From Desulfovibrio desulfuricans (lineage in GTDB: Bacteria > Desulfobacterota > Desulfovibrionia > Desulfovibrionales > Desulfovibrionaceae): DNA of 64,000 nt. Of the stretch, positions 36,067-49,368 are shown in pieces. Position 1 is the first letter of the stretch; each line of letters opens with the position of its first letter. Made by a program: the position numbers and the translations under genes. Below the pieces are notes generated by a model. That model had not been told where the DNA came from. It worked only from the letters and a program-made list of their open reading frames with translations, and did not search any database. Location of the stretch: NCBI RefSeq assembly GCF_024460775.1, contig NZ_JANFYZ010000003.1:62001-126000 (forward strand). Reading direction: 5' to 3'.

Positions 36067-37974
36067 ATGCGAGCCGCCCGGCTTTTTCCCTTTCTTGAGA
36101 CCATCAGGAATTATTCCGCCCAGGATTTCAAGGCGGACATGACGGCGGCCCTTACCGTGACGCCCATGGCTGTGCCTCAGGCCATGGCCTATGCCATTAT
36201 TGCCGGGGTTCACCCGCAGTACGGCATCTATGCCTGCATGCTGCCCGTGGTGCTGGCCGCTCTGTGGGGATCCTCCCGCTTTATGGCCGCCGGCCCCACC
36301 AACGCCATCTCCATGATTATTTTCTCCACCCTCGCTACCATCAGCGTGGGCGGCGAACTGATCAGCACTATGCCCGAAGAATCGCGCATGTCCTATATTT
36401 TCGGCATGGCGCTCCTGTGCGGGCTTATCCAGCTGGGCATGGGGCTGGCGCGGCTGGGCGATCTGGTCAATTTTATCTCGCATTCGGTCATGGTGGCCTT
36501 TTCCACCGGAGCGGCGCTGCTCATTGCCGCAGGGCAACTCTACATGGCTATGGGCCTGACCGGCCCCAAACCCTCGGGCTTTTTCAACCAGATGTTCGGC
36601 GCGCTGCACGGCCTGCCCTTTATCAATTACTGGAGCCTCGGCATTGCCGTTGGCACCATTGTTCTGACCGTGTTTTTCAAGCGCCTGTCGCCGCGCTTTC
36701 CCGCATCACTGGCCGCGCTCGGCGTGATTACGCTCTTTGCCGCCGTATTCAGCGTGGACGAAAGGGGCGTTCCGCTGGTTGGCGTCATACCAAGCGTTGT
36801 GCCGCCTTTTTCCCTACCCCCTTCATTTGATCTGGACGCAGTGCGCGACCTGTTCATGCCCGCGCTGGCCATTGCCCTGCTGGGCACGGTGGAATCACTG
36901 GCCATTGGCAAACAACTGGCAAACATCAAGGGTGATGCGTTTGACGGCAGCCAGGAGCTTATCGGTCAGGGCCTCGGCAATATCGCCGCTGGCCTTACCT
37001 CGGGCATTCCCGGCTGCGGCTCCTTTACCCGTAGCGCCCTTGTGGTCACATCCGGCGGCAGAACGCGCATGGGCACGGTGTTTTCCGGCATTCTCGCCCT
37101 GCCGCTGCTGTTTGTGCTGGCCCCACTCATAAGCTGGCTGCCGCTCCCCGCCCTGAGCGGCATACTGCTGCTCATTTCCTTCAAGATGATAGATATTGAC
37201 GCTATCCGCCTGTGCGTTGTGGCAACCAGCGTGGACAGGGCCGTGCTGCTCATCACCTTTTTGTCCACTCTGCTGTTTGATCTTGAAAAAGCCATCTTCA
37301 TAGGTGTGCTGCTTTCCCTCACGCTGTTTATTTACAAGACTGCCCACCCACGTGTGAACAGGCTCCACAAGGGCGATCCGCTGCTGCGCGAAGGCCCCGC
37401 CGAACTGCCGCAGGGCATCACCGTGTACATGATTGAAGGCACCCTGTTTTTCGGGGCCATCCACGAACTTGAACGTCTGCTGTATGCCGAGGACAGCGAG
37501 CCCACCCGGCTTGTGGTGCTGCATCTTTCACGCGTGTTCTGGATTGATGCGTCAGGGGCGCATGCGCTGTCGCAATTTATCGAGCGCTGTTACGCCCGCA
37601 GCCTGCCGGTTATTCTTGTGGTGGGCAGCCCCTCGGTGCGTACCATCTTGCGGCGCACAGGCCTTCTGGATTATCTCAGCAACGGTTTTGTGGCCGACAC
37701 CACGGGCGAAGGCCTGCGGCTGGCCGCAGCCATGCTGAACCGCTTTGCATGCAGCGATGCCCAGTGCGCGACCGCAGGCGCAGATGCAACCGAGGCGCAG
37801 CCAGAGCAAACCGTGCAGGCAGCCGCGCCTGCCCCCGCCAGCCATGGTCCGGATTATATGGCGCAGTCTGCCCGCGTGGCGCTGGACCCCCAAGGCAACG
37901 TACTGCCCGCCGAACAAACCGCCCCTGCGGAAAATTCCGCCGAACCGCCGCGCGTGACCAAGGAGCGCCCGTGA
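36067..37974 (+). CDS. SulP (SLC26-like) anion permease with STAS domain
   Basis: A 635-residue inner-membrane anion transporter. It has 12-14 hydrophobic helices in the first about 430 residues, starting with the family signature region MAVPQAMAYAIIAGVHPQYGIYA (short form PQAMAYAIIAG), and GQGLGNIAAGLTSGIPGCGSFTRSA in the second repeat. A cytoplasmic STAS domain follows (about 440-560; VVLHLSRVFWIDASGAHAL). The last about 70 residues are A/E/P-rich and unstructured. Bacterial members carry sulfate, bicarbonate or dicarboxylates; in a sulfate reducer sulfate is tempting, but the motif does not decide. It is coupled to the GAF gene in front and overlaps dus by 4 bases. Confidence 0.9.
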   Translation: MRAARLFPFLETIRNYSAQDFKADMTAALTVTPMAVPQAMAYAIIAGVHPQYGIYACMLPVVLAALWGSSRFMAAGPTNAISMIIFSTLATISVGGELISTMPEESRMSYIFGMALLCGLIQLGMGLARLGDLVNFISHSVMVAFSTGAALLIAAGQLYMAMGLTGPKPSGFFNQMFGALHGLPFINYWSLGIAVGTIVLTVFFKRLSPRFPASLAALGVITLFAAVFSVDERGVPLVGVIPSVVPPFSLPPSFDLDAVRDLFMPALAIALLGTVESLAIGKQLANIKGDAFDGSQELIGQGLGNIAAGLTSGIPGCGSFTRSALVVTSGGRTRMGTVFSGILALPLLFVLAPLISWLPLPALSGILLLISFKMIDIDAIRLCVVATSVDRAVLLITFLSTLLFDLEKAIFIGVLLSLTLFIYKTAHPRVNRLHKGDPLLREGPAELPQGITVYMIEGTLFFGAIHELERLLYAEDSEPTRLVVLHLSRVFWIDASGAHALSQFIERCYARSLPVILVVGSPSVRTILRRTGLLDYLSNGFVADTTGEGLRLAAAMLNRFACSDAQCATAGADATEAQPEQTVQAAAPAPASHGPDYMAQSARVALDPQGNVLPAEQTAPAENSAEPPRVTKERP

Positions 37975-38972
37975 CCAAGGTTTTTCAACTGCCAACCTGC
38001 CCCGCAAACCCCGATTCCCTGCCCTTTGGCCCCGAGCATCCCTGGCTGGCCCCGCTGGCCGGATACAGCGATCTGCCCTTTCGTCTGCTCTGCCGCGAAT
38101 ACGGCGCAGCCGTGTGCGTTACCGAAATGGTCAGCGCCAAGGGCCTTGTTTATGAAAGCCCCGGCACCAACGAACTGCTCATGACCCTGCCCGAAGACCA
38201 GCCGCTGGTGGTGCAGCTTTTCGGCGCGGAGGCATTCTTTCTGGCCCGCGCGGTGGAACTGTTGCGTCAGTCCGGCTTTGGCTGGTTTGACCTGAACATG
38301 GGCTGTTCTGTTTCCAAGGTTTTGCGCCAAAGTGCGGGCGCGGCCATGCTGGGCGATACGGAAAACGTGCTTGCCGTGGCCCGCGCCATGATTGAGGCCG
38401 CAGGCCGTGGCCGTGTGGGCTTCAAACTGCGTCTGGGCCTGGACGACGCCCGCCCGGTGCTGCCCGACCTGGCCTTGCGCCTTGAGGATGCGGGCGCTGG
38501 CTGGCTGACCCTGCACCCACGCACAGCCCGTCAGGGTTTTGGCGGCGCAGCGCAGTGGGAGGCTATTGCCATGCTGGCCCAACGCCTGACCATTCCCCTG
38601 CTCGCCAGCGGTGACCTCTTTAGCGCGGAAGACGGCGTGAATTGCCTTGAGCGCACCGGGGCCAGCGGCGTCATGTACGCCCGTGGGGCCATGCACAATC
38701 CAGCCATCTTTGCGGACCACGCGGCCCTTCTGGCCGGGAACGCGCTGGTTCAGGCCGATGCCCCCCGTTTGCGGGCTATGATTTCACGGCATCTGGAGCT
38801 TGCCCGCGCCCACTGCCCCGGCAAGGCCGCCCTGTGGAAAATGCGCTCCGTGGTGCCGCGCTACGTGCGCACCCTGCCCGGCGCACGGGCCTTGCGTCAG
38901 GAGCTGTGCCGCTGTAATGATTGGGAAGAGCTTGACCGGTTACTGGATATTTTTCTGGGAAGCCCTGACTAG
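37971..38972 (+). CDS. tRNA-dihydrouridine synthase (Dus family)
   Basis: A 333-residue flavoenzyme that reduces uridine to dihydrouridine in tRNA with FMN and NAD(P)H. It begins HPWLAPLAGYSDLPFR (FMN site), then VTEMVSAKGL, the signature FDLNMGCSVSKVLRQSAGAAML with the catalytic cysteine, LTLHPRTARQGFGG and VMYARGAMHNPAIF. Start: GTG 37971 behind AAGGAGCGCCC, overlapping the SulP stop (GTGA), so it is translationally coupled. Longer upstream frames run through the SulP gene. Subgroup (DusA/B/C or another) is not assigned. Confidence 0.93.
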   Translation: MTKVFQLPTCPANPDSLPFGPEHPWLAPLAGYSDLPFRLLCREYGAAVCVTEMVSAKGLVYESPGTNELLMTLPEDQPLVVQLFGAEAFFLARAVELLRQSGFGWFDLNMGCSVSKVLRQSAGAAMLGDTENVLAVARAMIEAAGRGRVGFKLRLGLDDARPVLPDLALRLEDAGAGWLTLHPRTARQGFGGAAQWEAIAMLAQRLTIPLLASGDLFSAEDGVNCLERTGASGVMYARGAMHNPAIFADHAALLAGNALVQADAPRLRAMISRHLELARAHCPGKAALWKMRSVVPRYVRTLPGARALRQELCRCNDWEELDRLLDIFLGSPD

Positions 38973-39012
38973 CAAGGAACAAGGGCGCATGCGGTTACGC
39001 TTGCCGCGCCTC

Positions 39013-39029
39013 TGCAATACAGTATTGCA
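39013..39029. promoter_or_regulatory. 17-bp perfect palindrome upstream of ispH
   Basis: TGCAATAC, A, GTATTGCA. It overlaps the spacer of a weak candidate promoter (CTGCAA with TAAAAT at 39036-39041). It lies about 100 bases before the ispH ATG, where a repressor could act. Confidence 0.5.
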
Positions 39030-39129
39030 TACAGATAAAATTTTTAAGGTTGATGGGTTTGGGTCGGGCGAGGGGCAGTGCAGCCACGGCTCCACGCCTG
39101 AAAGCGCCGCCCTTTGAAGGAGAGCCGTG

Positions 39130-39987
39130 ATGGATGTTTACCGAGCCAAGACAGCGGGCTTTTGCATGGGCGTGAGCCTGGCCCTGCAAAAACTTAACAC
39201 TGCGCTGGAGCGCAAGGGGGGCGCCCCCGAGACGACCCGCATCTGTACCCTTGGCCCCATCATCCACAATCCGCAGGTTCTGGCGGAGTATGAGTCGCGC
39301 GGCGTGGTCTGCGTCAAGGAAGCCGCGCAACTGCACCCCGGCGATGTGGCGGTTATCCGCGCGCACGGCATCACGCGGCAGGTTGAGGAGCAGGTCAAGC
39401 AAAGCGGGGCCGACATTGTGGACGCCACCTGCCCCAAGGTAAAAAAAGCCCAGCTTTCCATCGGGCGGGCCACCGCTGATGGCGCAACCCTGCTGCTTTT
39501 TGGCGAGGCGGATCACCCGGAGGTGCGCGGGCTGGTTTCTTACGCCTGCGGCCCGGCCCATGTGTTCGGCACGGCGGCAGAGCTTGAGTCCTTGCACCTT
39601 GCCGAAAACAAGGCCTATGTGCTGGCCTCGCAGACAACTCAGGATCGACAGATATTTCAGGAAATTGTGGAAGATCTGCGCACGCGCATTGCTGACCTTG
39701 TGGTGCTTTCCACCATTTGCGACGCCACCCGCGAGCGGCAGGAGGAAGCCCGTAACATTGCCTCCTGTGTGGATGTCATGGTAATCATAGGTGGAAGGCA
39801 GAGCGGAAACACCCGCAGACTGGCTGATGTGGCCTCTTTGAACGGTATCGACACCTACCTTGTGGAGCGTGTCGAAGAGCTGGCCGCAGAAAATTTTTCG
39901 CAAAAAAATCGTGCAGGTCTAACGGCTGGCGCATCTACGCCGAAAAGTCTTATTGACGCGGCTCATTTGTGGCTGCAGTCGCTTTAA
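39130..39987 (+). CDS. ispH: 4-hydroxy-3-methylbut-2-enyl diphosphate reductase IspH (LytB)
   Basis: A 285-residue iron-sulfur enzyme for the last step of the MEP isoprenoid pathway: it converts HMBPP to IPP and DMAPP. The three cluster cysteines are visible: C12 in AGFCMGV, the one in ATCPKVKKAQ and the one in TICDATRERQ. RAHGIT and the late ATTQDRQ-like SQTTQDRQIF are further landmarks. Start: ATG 39130 behind AAGGAGAGCC; the adjacent GTG 39127 is a possible alternative. cheV follows after 39 bases. The gap before it (38973-39129) carries a palindrome. Confidence 0.96.
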   Translation: MDVYRAKTAGFCMGVSLALQKLNTALERKGGAPETTRICTLGPIIHNPQVLAEYESRGVVCVKEAAQLHPGDVAVIRAHGITRQVEEQVKQSGADIVDATCPKVKKAQLSIGRATADGATLLLFGEADHPEVRGLVSYACGPAHVFGTAAELESLHLAENKAYVLASQTTQDRQIFQEIVEDLRTRIADLVVLSTICDATRERQEEARNIASCVDVMVIIGGRQSGNTRRLADVASLNGIDTYLVERVEELAAENFSQKNRAGLTAGASTPKSLIDAAHLWLQSL

Positions 39988-40026
39988 TCCCGTTTGCTCC
40001 TGAAGCGGTACTTTTCTGGAGGCAGC

Positions 40027-41031
40027 ATGGCCCAGACCAATATTCTGCTGGAAGCCGGCACCAACGAGCTGGAAGTGGTGGAGTTCTATCTTGAAGAATT
40101 CACCCCTCCTTCTGCCGATGCGCCGCAGTTGGACGAAAATGGCGAACCCGTTCCCGCCAAGCCCTATCGCGGCTACTACGGTGTCAACGTGGCCAAGGTG
40201 CTTGAAATTATCCGCATGCCCAAGGTGACGGCACTGCCCGAAGTGCAGCACCCGAGCGTGCTGGGTGCTTTCAACCTGCGCTCGCGCATTATTCCGCTGG
40301 TGGATCTGGCCATGTGGCTGGGCAAAACCCACCCAGCAAAAGAAGAACAGCCCAAAACCATTGTGACGGAGTTCAATAACGTCACCACAGCCTTCATGGT
40401 TTCCGGCGTCAACCGAATCCACCGCATCAGCTGGGAGAAGGTTGAACCGCCGAACAAGTACGTTGCTGCCGTGTCCAACAATACGGTCATCGGCGTGGTC
40501 AAGCTTGAAGACCGCATCATCTTTCTCCTCGACCTTGAAAAAGTGGTCGCCAACCTCAATCCCAAGCTGGGCCTGCGGCTTGACGATCTGGGCGACGACT
40601 GGACAAATGAGGGGTACCGGGCCCTTGTAGCCGACGATTCCGCCCTTATCCGCGAAATGCAACGCGACCTGCTGGAAAAGGCGGGCTTTACCGTTGAGGT
40701 TGTTTCCAACGGACGCGCTGCCTGGGATCGTCTGCTGGATTTCAAAAAGAGCGCCGAAGAAGGCAACCGCCCCATTACCGACTTTGTGCACGTGGTGGTT
40801 TCGGACATCGAAATGCCGGTCATGGACGGCCTCAATCTTACCCTGCGCATCAAGGAAGACTCCATGCTCAAGAAGCTGCCGGTACTGCTCTTTTCTTCAC
40901 TCATTACCGAAAAGCTGCGCCACAAGGGCGTGAGCGTGGGTGCGGACGACCAGATTTCCAAGCCGGAAGTTACCCAGCTGGCTCACAGGGCCATGGCCCT
41001 CATCAAGGCCAGGGAGCAGGGCGAAGCCTAA
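40027..41031 (+). CDS. cheV: Chemotaxis coupling protein CheV (CheW + receiver)
   Basis: A 334-residue CheW-receiver fusion. The CheW domain (about 12-180) couples receptors to CheA: YYGVNVAKVLEIIR, HPSVLGAFNLRSRIIPLVDLAMWLG and VKLEDRIIFLLDLEKVVA. The C-terminal receiver (about 195-330) has ALVADDSALIR (acid pocket), the phosphoacceptor in VVSDIEMPVMDG, and KPEVTQL with the conserved lysine. An insertion of about 25 residues near residues 29-45 (SADAPQLDENGEPVP) lies in the first CheW strand. Start: ATG 40027 behind CTGGAGGCAGC. No receptor or cheA gene is adjacent. Confidence 0.93.
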   Translation: MAQTNILLEAGTNELEVVEFYLEEFTPPSADAPQLDENGEPVPAKPYRGYYGVNVAKVLEIIRMPKVTALPEVQHPSVLGAFNLRSRIIPLVDLAMWLGKTHPAKEEQPKTIVTEFNNVTTAFMVSGVNRIHRISWEKVEPPNKYVAAVSNNTVIGVVKLEDRIIFLLDLEKVVANLNPKLGLRLDDLGDDWTNEGYRALVADDSALIREMQRDLLEKAGFTVEVVSNGRAAWDRLLDFKKSAEEGNRPITDFVHVVVSDIEMPVMDGLNLTLRIKEDSMLKKLPVLLFSSLITEKLRHKGVSVGADDQISKPEVTQLAHRAMALIKAREQGEA

Positions 41032-41058
41032 CCGTCTCAATCCGCATTTGCTGTTTTC

Positions 41059-41089
41059 AAGGGGACTCCTTTACGCAAGGGGTCCCCTT
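41059..41089 (+). terminator. Weak terminator after cheV
   Basis: AAGGGGAC and GTCCCCTT arms (8 bp) with a 15-base loop, followed by TTACGTTTCT, 28 bases past the cheV stop. Confidence 0.5.
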
Positions 41090-41111
41090 TACGTTTCTGG
41101 GCGCGCGCTGT

Positions 41112-41140
41112 TTGCAAAGGCGCTTGCCAGAGTGTAAACT
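41112..41140 (+). promoter_or_regulatory. Sigma-70 promoter for selB
   Basis: TTGCAA, 17 bases, TAAACT, ending 26 bases before the selB ATG; ACCAAGGAGC is the ribosome site. Confidence 0.5.
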
Positions 41141-41166
41141 CGGCCCAAGACCACCAAGGAGCTTTT

Positions 41167-43140
41167 ATGGCAGTAGTGCTAGGCACGGCAGGGCATATAG
41201 ATCACGGCAAAACTTCGCTGGTACGGGCGCTTACAGGCATTGACTGCGACCGCCTGCAAGAAGAAAAACGCCGGGGCATCACCATTGAACTTGGCTTCGC
41301 CTGGGTTGACCTTCCCGGCGGCGAGCGGCTGGGCATCGTGGATGTGCCGGGGCATGAGCGCTTTGTCAAAAACATGGTGGCTGGCGCGGCTGGCGTGGAC
41401 TTTGTCATGCTTGTTATTGCCGCGGACGAAGGCATCATGCCCCAGACGCGGGAACATCTTGAAATCTGCTCCCTGCTGGGCATACGCACCGGTCTTGTGG
41501 CCCTTACCAAGACAGACATGGTGGACGCCGACTGGCTCGAAATGGTGCAGGAAGAAGTACGCGGGTTCCTGCAAGGCACCTTTCTTGAAGGTGCGCCCAT
41601 CTTCCCCGTTTCCGCAACCACAGGCGATGGCGTGGACACGCTGCGCGACCACCTTGCGCGCGTGGCTGCCGAGCTGCCCGCCCAGCGGCGCAGTGATATT
41701 TTTCGCCTGCCGGTGGACCGCGTATTCAGCATGAAGGGACACGGCACCGTTGTGACGGGCACTGTCATTTCCGGCGTGTGCAACCTTGGCGATGAACTGC
41801 GCTTCATGCCGCCCGATCTGCCCACCCGCGCACGCGGGCTGCAACGTCATGGCAAGGCCGCCGATTCGGTGCAGCCGGGCCAGCGCTGCGCCGTCAACGT
41901 GCAGGGGCTGGATGTGGAGGAAATCGAACGCGGCTTTGTGCTGGCCCGCCCCGGCGAACTGTTCCCCTCCAACCGCTGGCTGGTCAGGCTCACCTGCCTT
42001 TCCTCCGCCCCCAGAGCCATGCGCCAAAGGGTGGAAATCCACTTCCACCACGGTACGCGCGAATGCGCGGCGCGGGTGGTCTTTCGCGACAGGGACAAGC
42101 TGGCCCCCGGCGAAACCGCGCTGGCGGAACTGCGTTTCAAGGAACCCATGGTGGGCGTATTTGGCGACCACTGCGTGTTGCGGGCCTATTCGCCCCTGCG
42201 CACGGTTGCTGGCGGGCTGCTGGTTAGTCCTCTGCCGCCCGAACTGCGGGCCAAAGACCCTGAACTGGCCGATAAGCTCCGGCTGTTGCAGGAGCTGCCA
42301 GAACTTCGCGATGCGGCAGAAGCCATCGGCGGCGGCAAGGCCGAAGCCAAGGCGCGCGATGAAGCCAGGGCTGCGCTGGTACGCGGCGCACTGACCCTGC
42401 GCGGTATTGAAGGCGCTGACGAAGCGCGGCTGCGCGCCCTGACGGGCCTTGCCCGATCCGCTGTGGAGGCGGCGCTGCAACTGCTTTCCACCCGTGGCGA
42501 CGCTATCTGCTGGGACAAGGAAAACCGCTGCTGGGTTGGCAAAATTCCCTTTGAAAAACTGCTGGCCGCCAGCCTTGAACGCGGGGCTGACCTGCACCGC
42601 CGCGAACCTCTCAAACCCGGATTCACCCGGGGGGCCCTGTGCACGGGCTGGAGCCGCAACCTGCCCCCCAAGCTGGTGCAAAAAGTGCTGGATCAGGCCC
42701 TCAAGCAGGGCGATTTGGTCATCGAGGGCGAGGGACTGCGCCTGCAATCGCATACGGTAAGCCTGGCCGCCGACCAGGCAGGCCTGCGCCAAAAGCTGCT
42801 GGACGCGCATGCCAGCGCGGGGCTGACCCCGCCCAACGCCAAGGACGTGCTTGAGGAGCTTGGCGTCACGCCCAAGGAGGCCGCCCCGGTGCTGCGCCTG
42901 CTTTGCGAGGCTGGCGAACTGGTCAAGATCAAGGACGGCCTGTATTACCACGGCCCGGCCCTGGCCGATATTCTTGAACGTGTGCGCGGCTGGTTCACCA
43001 CCCACGACAATCTTGATGTGGGCGGCCTGAAAGAACTCCTGGGGCTTTCTCGCAAATATCTGATCGCCTTGCTGGAATATATGGATAATGAACGCATAAC
43101 CGTGCGCGTGGGCGACCAGCGCCGTTTTCGCGGGCGTTAG
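41167..43140 (+). CDS. selB: Selenocysteine-specific elongation factor SelB
   Basis: A 657-residue GTPase that delivers Sec-tRNA to UGA codons marked by a SECIS element. The G domain has [29 protein letters not shown] and TKTDMVD. EF-Tu-like domains 2 and 3 follow (to about 350). The C-terminal about 280 residues are winged-helix repeats that bind the SECIS RNA (for example the last about 60 residues, with [27 protein letters not shown]; short form [15 protein letters not shown]). Its presence means the genome encodes selenoproteins. selA, selC and selD are not in this window, and no selenoprotein gene was recognised here. Confidence 0.96.
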   Translation: MAVVLGTAGHIDHGKTSLVRALTGIDCDRLQEEKRRGITIELGFAWVDLPGGERLGIVDVPGHERFVKNMVAGAAGVDFVMLVIAADEGIMPQTREHLEICSLLGIRTGLVALTKTDMVDADWLEMVQEEVRGFLQGTFLEGAPIFPVSATTGDGVDTLRDHLARVAAELPAQRRSDIFRLPVDRVFSMKGHGTVVTGTVISGVCNLGDELRFMPPDLPTRARGLQRHGKAADSVQPGQRCAVNVQGLDVEEIERGFVLARPGELFPSNRWLVRLTCLSSAPRAMRQRVEIHFHHGTRECAARVVFRDRDKLAPGETALAELRFKEPMVGVFGDHCVLRAYSPLRTVAGGLLVSPLPPELRAKDPELADKLRLLQELPELRDAAEAIGGGKAEAKARDEARAALVRGALTLRGIEGADEARLRALTGLARSAVEAALQLLSTRGDAICWDKENRCWVGKIPFEKLLAASLERGADLHRREPLKPGFTRGALCTGWSRNLPPKLVQKVLDQALKQGDLVIEGEGLRLQSHTVSLAADQAGLRQKLLDAHASAGLTPPNAKDVLEELGVTPKEAAPVLRLLCEAGELVKIKDGLYYHGPALADILERVRGWFTTHDNLDVGGLKELLGLSRKYLIALLEYMDNERITVRVGDQRRFRGR

Positions 43141-43165
43141 GTTATTCCGTAAACAGGAATTGTCC

Positions 43166-43195
43166 TTGCATTCTTGCCTTGAATGCTCATATATC
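43166..43195 (+). promoter_or_regulatory. Candidate promoter with GCTCAT repeats for the CoADR-rhodanese gene
   Basis: TTGCAT, 18 bases, TATATC. AATGCTCAT occurs twice, at 43182 and 43201, and a third TGCTCAT at 43211. The repeats overlap and follow the -10, where a regulator could sit. Confidence 0.4.
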
Positions 43196-43241
43196 TCAGT
43201 AATGCTCATTTGCTCATAACTCTTCACTAAGGAGCCCGGAT

Positions 43242-44951
43242 ATGTCTGAAAAAATTCTGGTAGTTGGTGGTGTTGCCCTGGGGCCCAAGGCGGCTTGCCG
43301 CTGCAAGCGCCTCATGCCCGATGCGGAAGTGATGCTTGTGGACGAAAACGTCTTCATTTCCTACGGCGGTTGCGGCATCCCCTACTACGTGTCCGGTGAG
43401 ATACAGAATCTCGACGACCTGCGCTCCACACCCTATCATACTGTGCGCGACACCGAATTTTTCCGCGATATGAAGGGCATCACCGTGCGCACACAGACGC
43501 GCGCCCTGGCCATTGACCGGGCTGCCAAAACCCTGCTCGTCAAGGACGTTGTTTCCGGCAAGGAAGAAAAGCTGCCTTACGACAAGCTGGTGCTGGCTAC
43601 CGGCGCAAGCCCGCGCGTGCCCCCCATTGAAGGCAAGGATCTGAAAAACGTGCTTTCCCTGACCCGTCTGGAAGCCGCCGGAGCCATCCGAGCAGCTTGC
43701 CAGGAGGGCAAGGTGAGCGAGGCGGTCATTGTGGGCGGCGGCTTCATCGGCCTTGAGGCTGCCGTGGCCCTGGCCGATATGTGGGGCGTGAAAGTCAGCG
43801 TTGTGGAAATGATGGATCAGATTCTGCCCGGCGTGCTTTCCCAGCCTCTTTCACTCATGGCCGCCAACGACTGCCTGACCCACAAGGTTGACGTTTTCAC
43901 CTCTGAAAAAGTGCTGCGCCTTGAAGGCGAAAACGGCACTGTCACCAAGGTGGTCACGGACAAGCGCGAAATCCCCGCCCAACTGGTGATCTTTGCCGCT
44001 GGCTTCATCCCCAACGGGCAGCTTGCCAAGGATGCCGGGCTGGAAGTTGCCCCCTTTGGCGCGGTGGTGGTGGACGAGCACATGCGCACCACCGACCCCT
44101 CCATCTATGCGGGCGGCGACTGCGTGGCGATCAAGAACATCATCACCGGCAAGATCGGCTACCTGCCCCTGGGTAGCATGGCCAACCGCCAGGGCCGCAC
44201 CATCGGCACCAACCTTGCTGGCGGTAATGCCAGATTCCCCGGCTTTGTGGGCACCTGGGCCGTCAAACTCTTTGACCTTTCCTTCTGCGGCGTGGGCCTT
44301 ACAGTTGACCGCGCCCGCAAGGAAGGATTCGACGCCATGAGCGTCAGCGTGGAGCAGCTCGACCACGCCCACTTCTACCCCGAAAAAGCCATGATGAGCC
44401 TTGAACTGGTGGTAGACAAGGCCACCAGCCGGGTGCTTGGCATTCAGGGCGCCTGCGCCGACCCCGACTCGCTCAAGGCCCGCATTGATGCGGTGGCTGC
44501 GGCCCTGCAATACTCCAAGCCCACGGTGGAAGACATCTCCAACCTTGAAATCGCATACGCCCCGCCCTTTGCCTCGGCAATGGACGTGGTCAACGTGGTT
44601 GCCAACGTGGCCGACAACGCCCTCTCCGGGCGCTTCACCCCAGTGACCGCCGACCAGTTCATGGACTTGTGGAAGAAACGCAGCGAAAACCACGTGTTCT
44701 TTATTGATGCCCGTCCTGCGGCGGCTGGCAAGGCCGTGCAGGAAAAGTATCCCGACTGGCACGCCATGCCGCTGGAAGAAATCGCCGCCAGAATCAGCGA
44801 GGTGCCCAAGGACCGCCCTGTTGCCATTATCTGCAACACAGGTCTGCGCGCCTATGACAGTTTGCTGGTGCTGGCCCGCAATGGCGTGACCAACGTGGTC
44901 AACTCCACGGGCGGCATGCAGGCAGCCATCAAGATGGGCCTCTCGCTGTAA
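43242..44951 (+). CDS. FAD-dependent CoA-disulfide/persulfide reductase fused to a rhodanese domain
   Basis: A 569-residue flavoprotein. The N-terminal about 450 residues are a pyridine-nucleotide disulfide oxidoreductase of the CoADR group: KILVVGGVALGPKAA (FAD), the single active-site cysteine in YGGCGIPYYVSG, VGGGFIGLEAAVALADMWG (NADH) and YAGGDC. The C-terminal about 100 residues are a rhodanese domain with its cysteine in IICNTGLRAYDS. This architecture matches NADH-dependent persulfide reductases, which reduce CoA- or glutathione-persulfides and sulfur. In a sulfate reducer it probably handles polysulfide or CoA thiol balance. GGAGCC precedes the ATG, and a strong terminator follows, so it is a one-gene unit. 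Confidence 0.88.
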   Translation: MSEKILVVGGVALGPKAACRCKRLMPDAEVMLVDENVFISYGGCGIPYYVSGEIQNLDDLRSTPYHTVRDTEFFRDMKGITVRTQTRALAIDRAAKTLLVKDVVSGKEEKLPYDKLVLATGASPRVPPIEGKDLKNVLSLTRLEAAGAIRAACQEGKVSEAVIVGGGFIGLEAAVALADMWGVKVSVVEMMDQILPGVLSQPLSLMAANDCLTHKVDVFTSEKVLRLEGENGTVTKVVTDKREIPAQLVIFAAGFIPNGQLAKDAGLEVAPFGAVVVDEHMRTTDPSIYAGGDCVAIKNIITGKIGYLPLGSMANRQGRTIGTNLAGGNARFPGFVGTWAVKLFDLSFCGVGLTVDRARKEGFDAMSVSVEQLDHAHFYPEKAMMSLELVVDKATSRVLGIQGACADPDSLKARIDAVAAALQYSKPTVEDISNLEIAYAPPFASAMDVVNVVANVADNALSGRFTPVTADQFMDLWKKRSENHVFFIDARPAAAGKAVQEKYPDWHAMPLEEIAARISEVPKDRPVAIICNTGLRAYDSLLVLARNGVTNVVNSTGGMQAAIKMGLSL

Positions 44952-44987
44952 CATACCCGCAAGAAAGAACGCATCTAAACGCTTTAG

Positions 44988-45019
44988 GGGGAGGAACTTT
45001 TGTAAAAGGGTTCCTCCCC
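44988..45019 (+). terminator. Terminator after the CoADR-rhodanese gene
   Basis: GGGGAGGAAC and GTTCCTCCCC arms (10 bp) with a 12-base loop, followed by GTTTCG, 37 bases past the stop. Confidence 0.7.
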
Positions 45020-49180
<4,161 letters not shown>

Positions 49181-49201
49181 AGAGGTCTGACGTTATGACT
49201 A

Positions 49202-49260
49202 CCCGCGCCCGCCAGCATCTGGCTCCTCTCCGGGGGGCAGCCTTCTGCTGCGGGCGCGGG
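49202..49260 (+). repeat. Long GC-rich stem-loop in the PFOR 3' region
   Basis: CCCGCGCCCGC pairs exactly with GCGGGCGCGGG; after a one-base bulge, AGCA pairs with TGCT. The loop is 28 bases. It is 22 bases past the PFOR stop and ahead of the true terminator. No T-run, so it is more likely an mRNA 3'-end protector. Confidence 0.55.
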
Positions 49261-49296
49261 CTACGTCACACGCTTGGGATCAAAGGTTAAAGGCCT

Positions 49297-49325
49297 GGGC
49301 GCGAGGAAAGCCCTCGCGCCCTTTT
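49297..49325 (+). terminator. Rho-independent terminator between PFOR and pta
   Basis: GGGCGCGAGG, AAAGC, CCTCGCGCCC, then TTTT. It lies 117 bases past the PFOR stop and 44 bases ahead of the pta ATG; some read-through into pta is likely because no clear new promoter is seen. Confidence 0.85.
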
Positions 49326-49368
49326 CGCGTTAATACCGCCAGCCTGCCGGCACAGCAGGGGAGGCACT

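Noticed and set aside
49195-49290. A 31-codon frame with a GAGAGG site after PFOR
   Set aside because: It overlies a long inverted repeat, and its residues (Arg/Cys/Gly-rich) follow the palindrome; structure explains the sequence better than coding.
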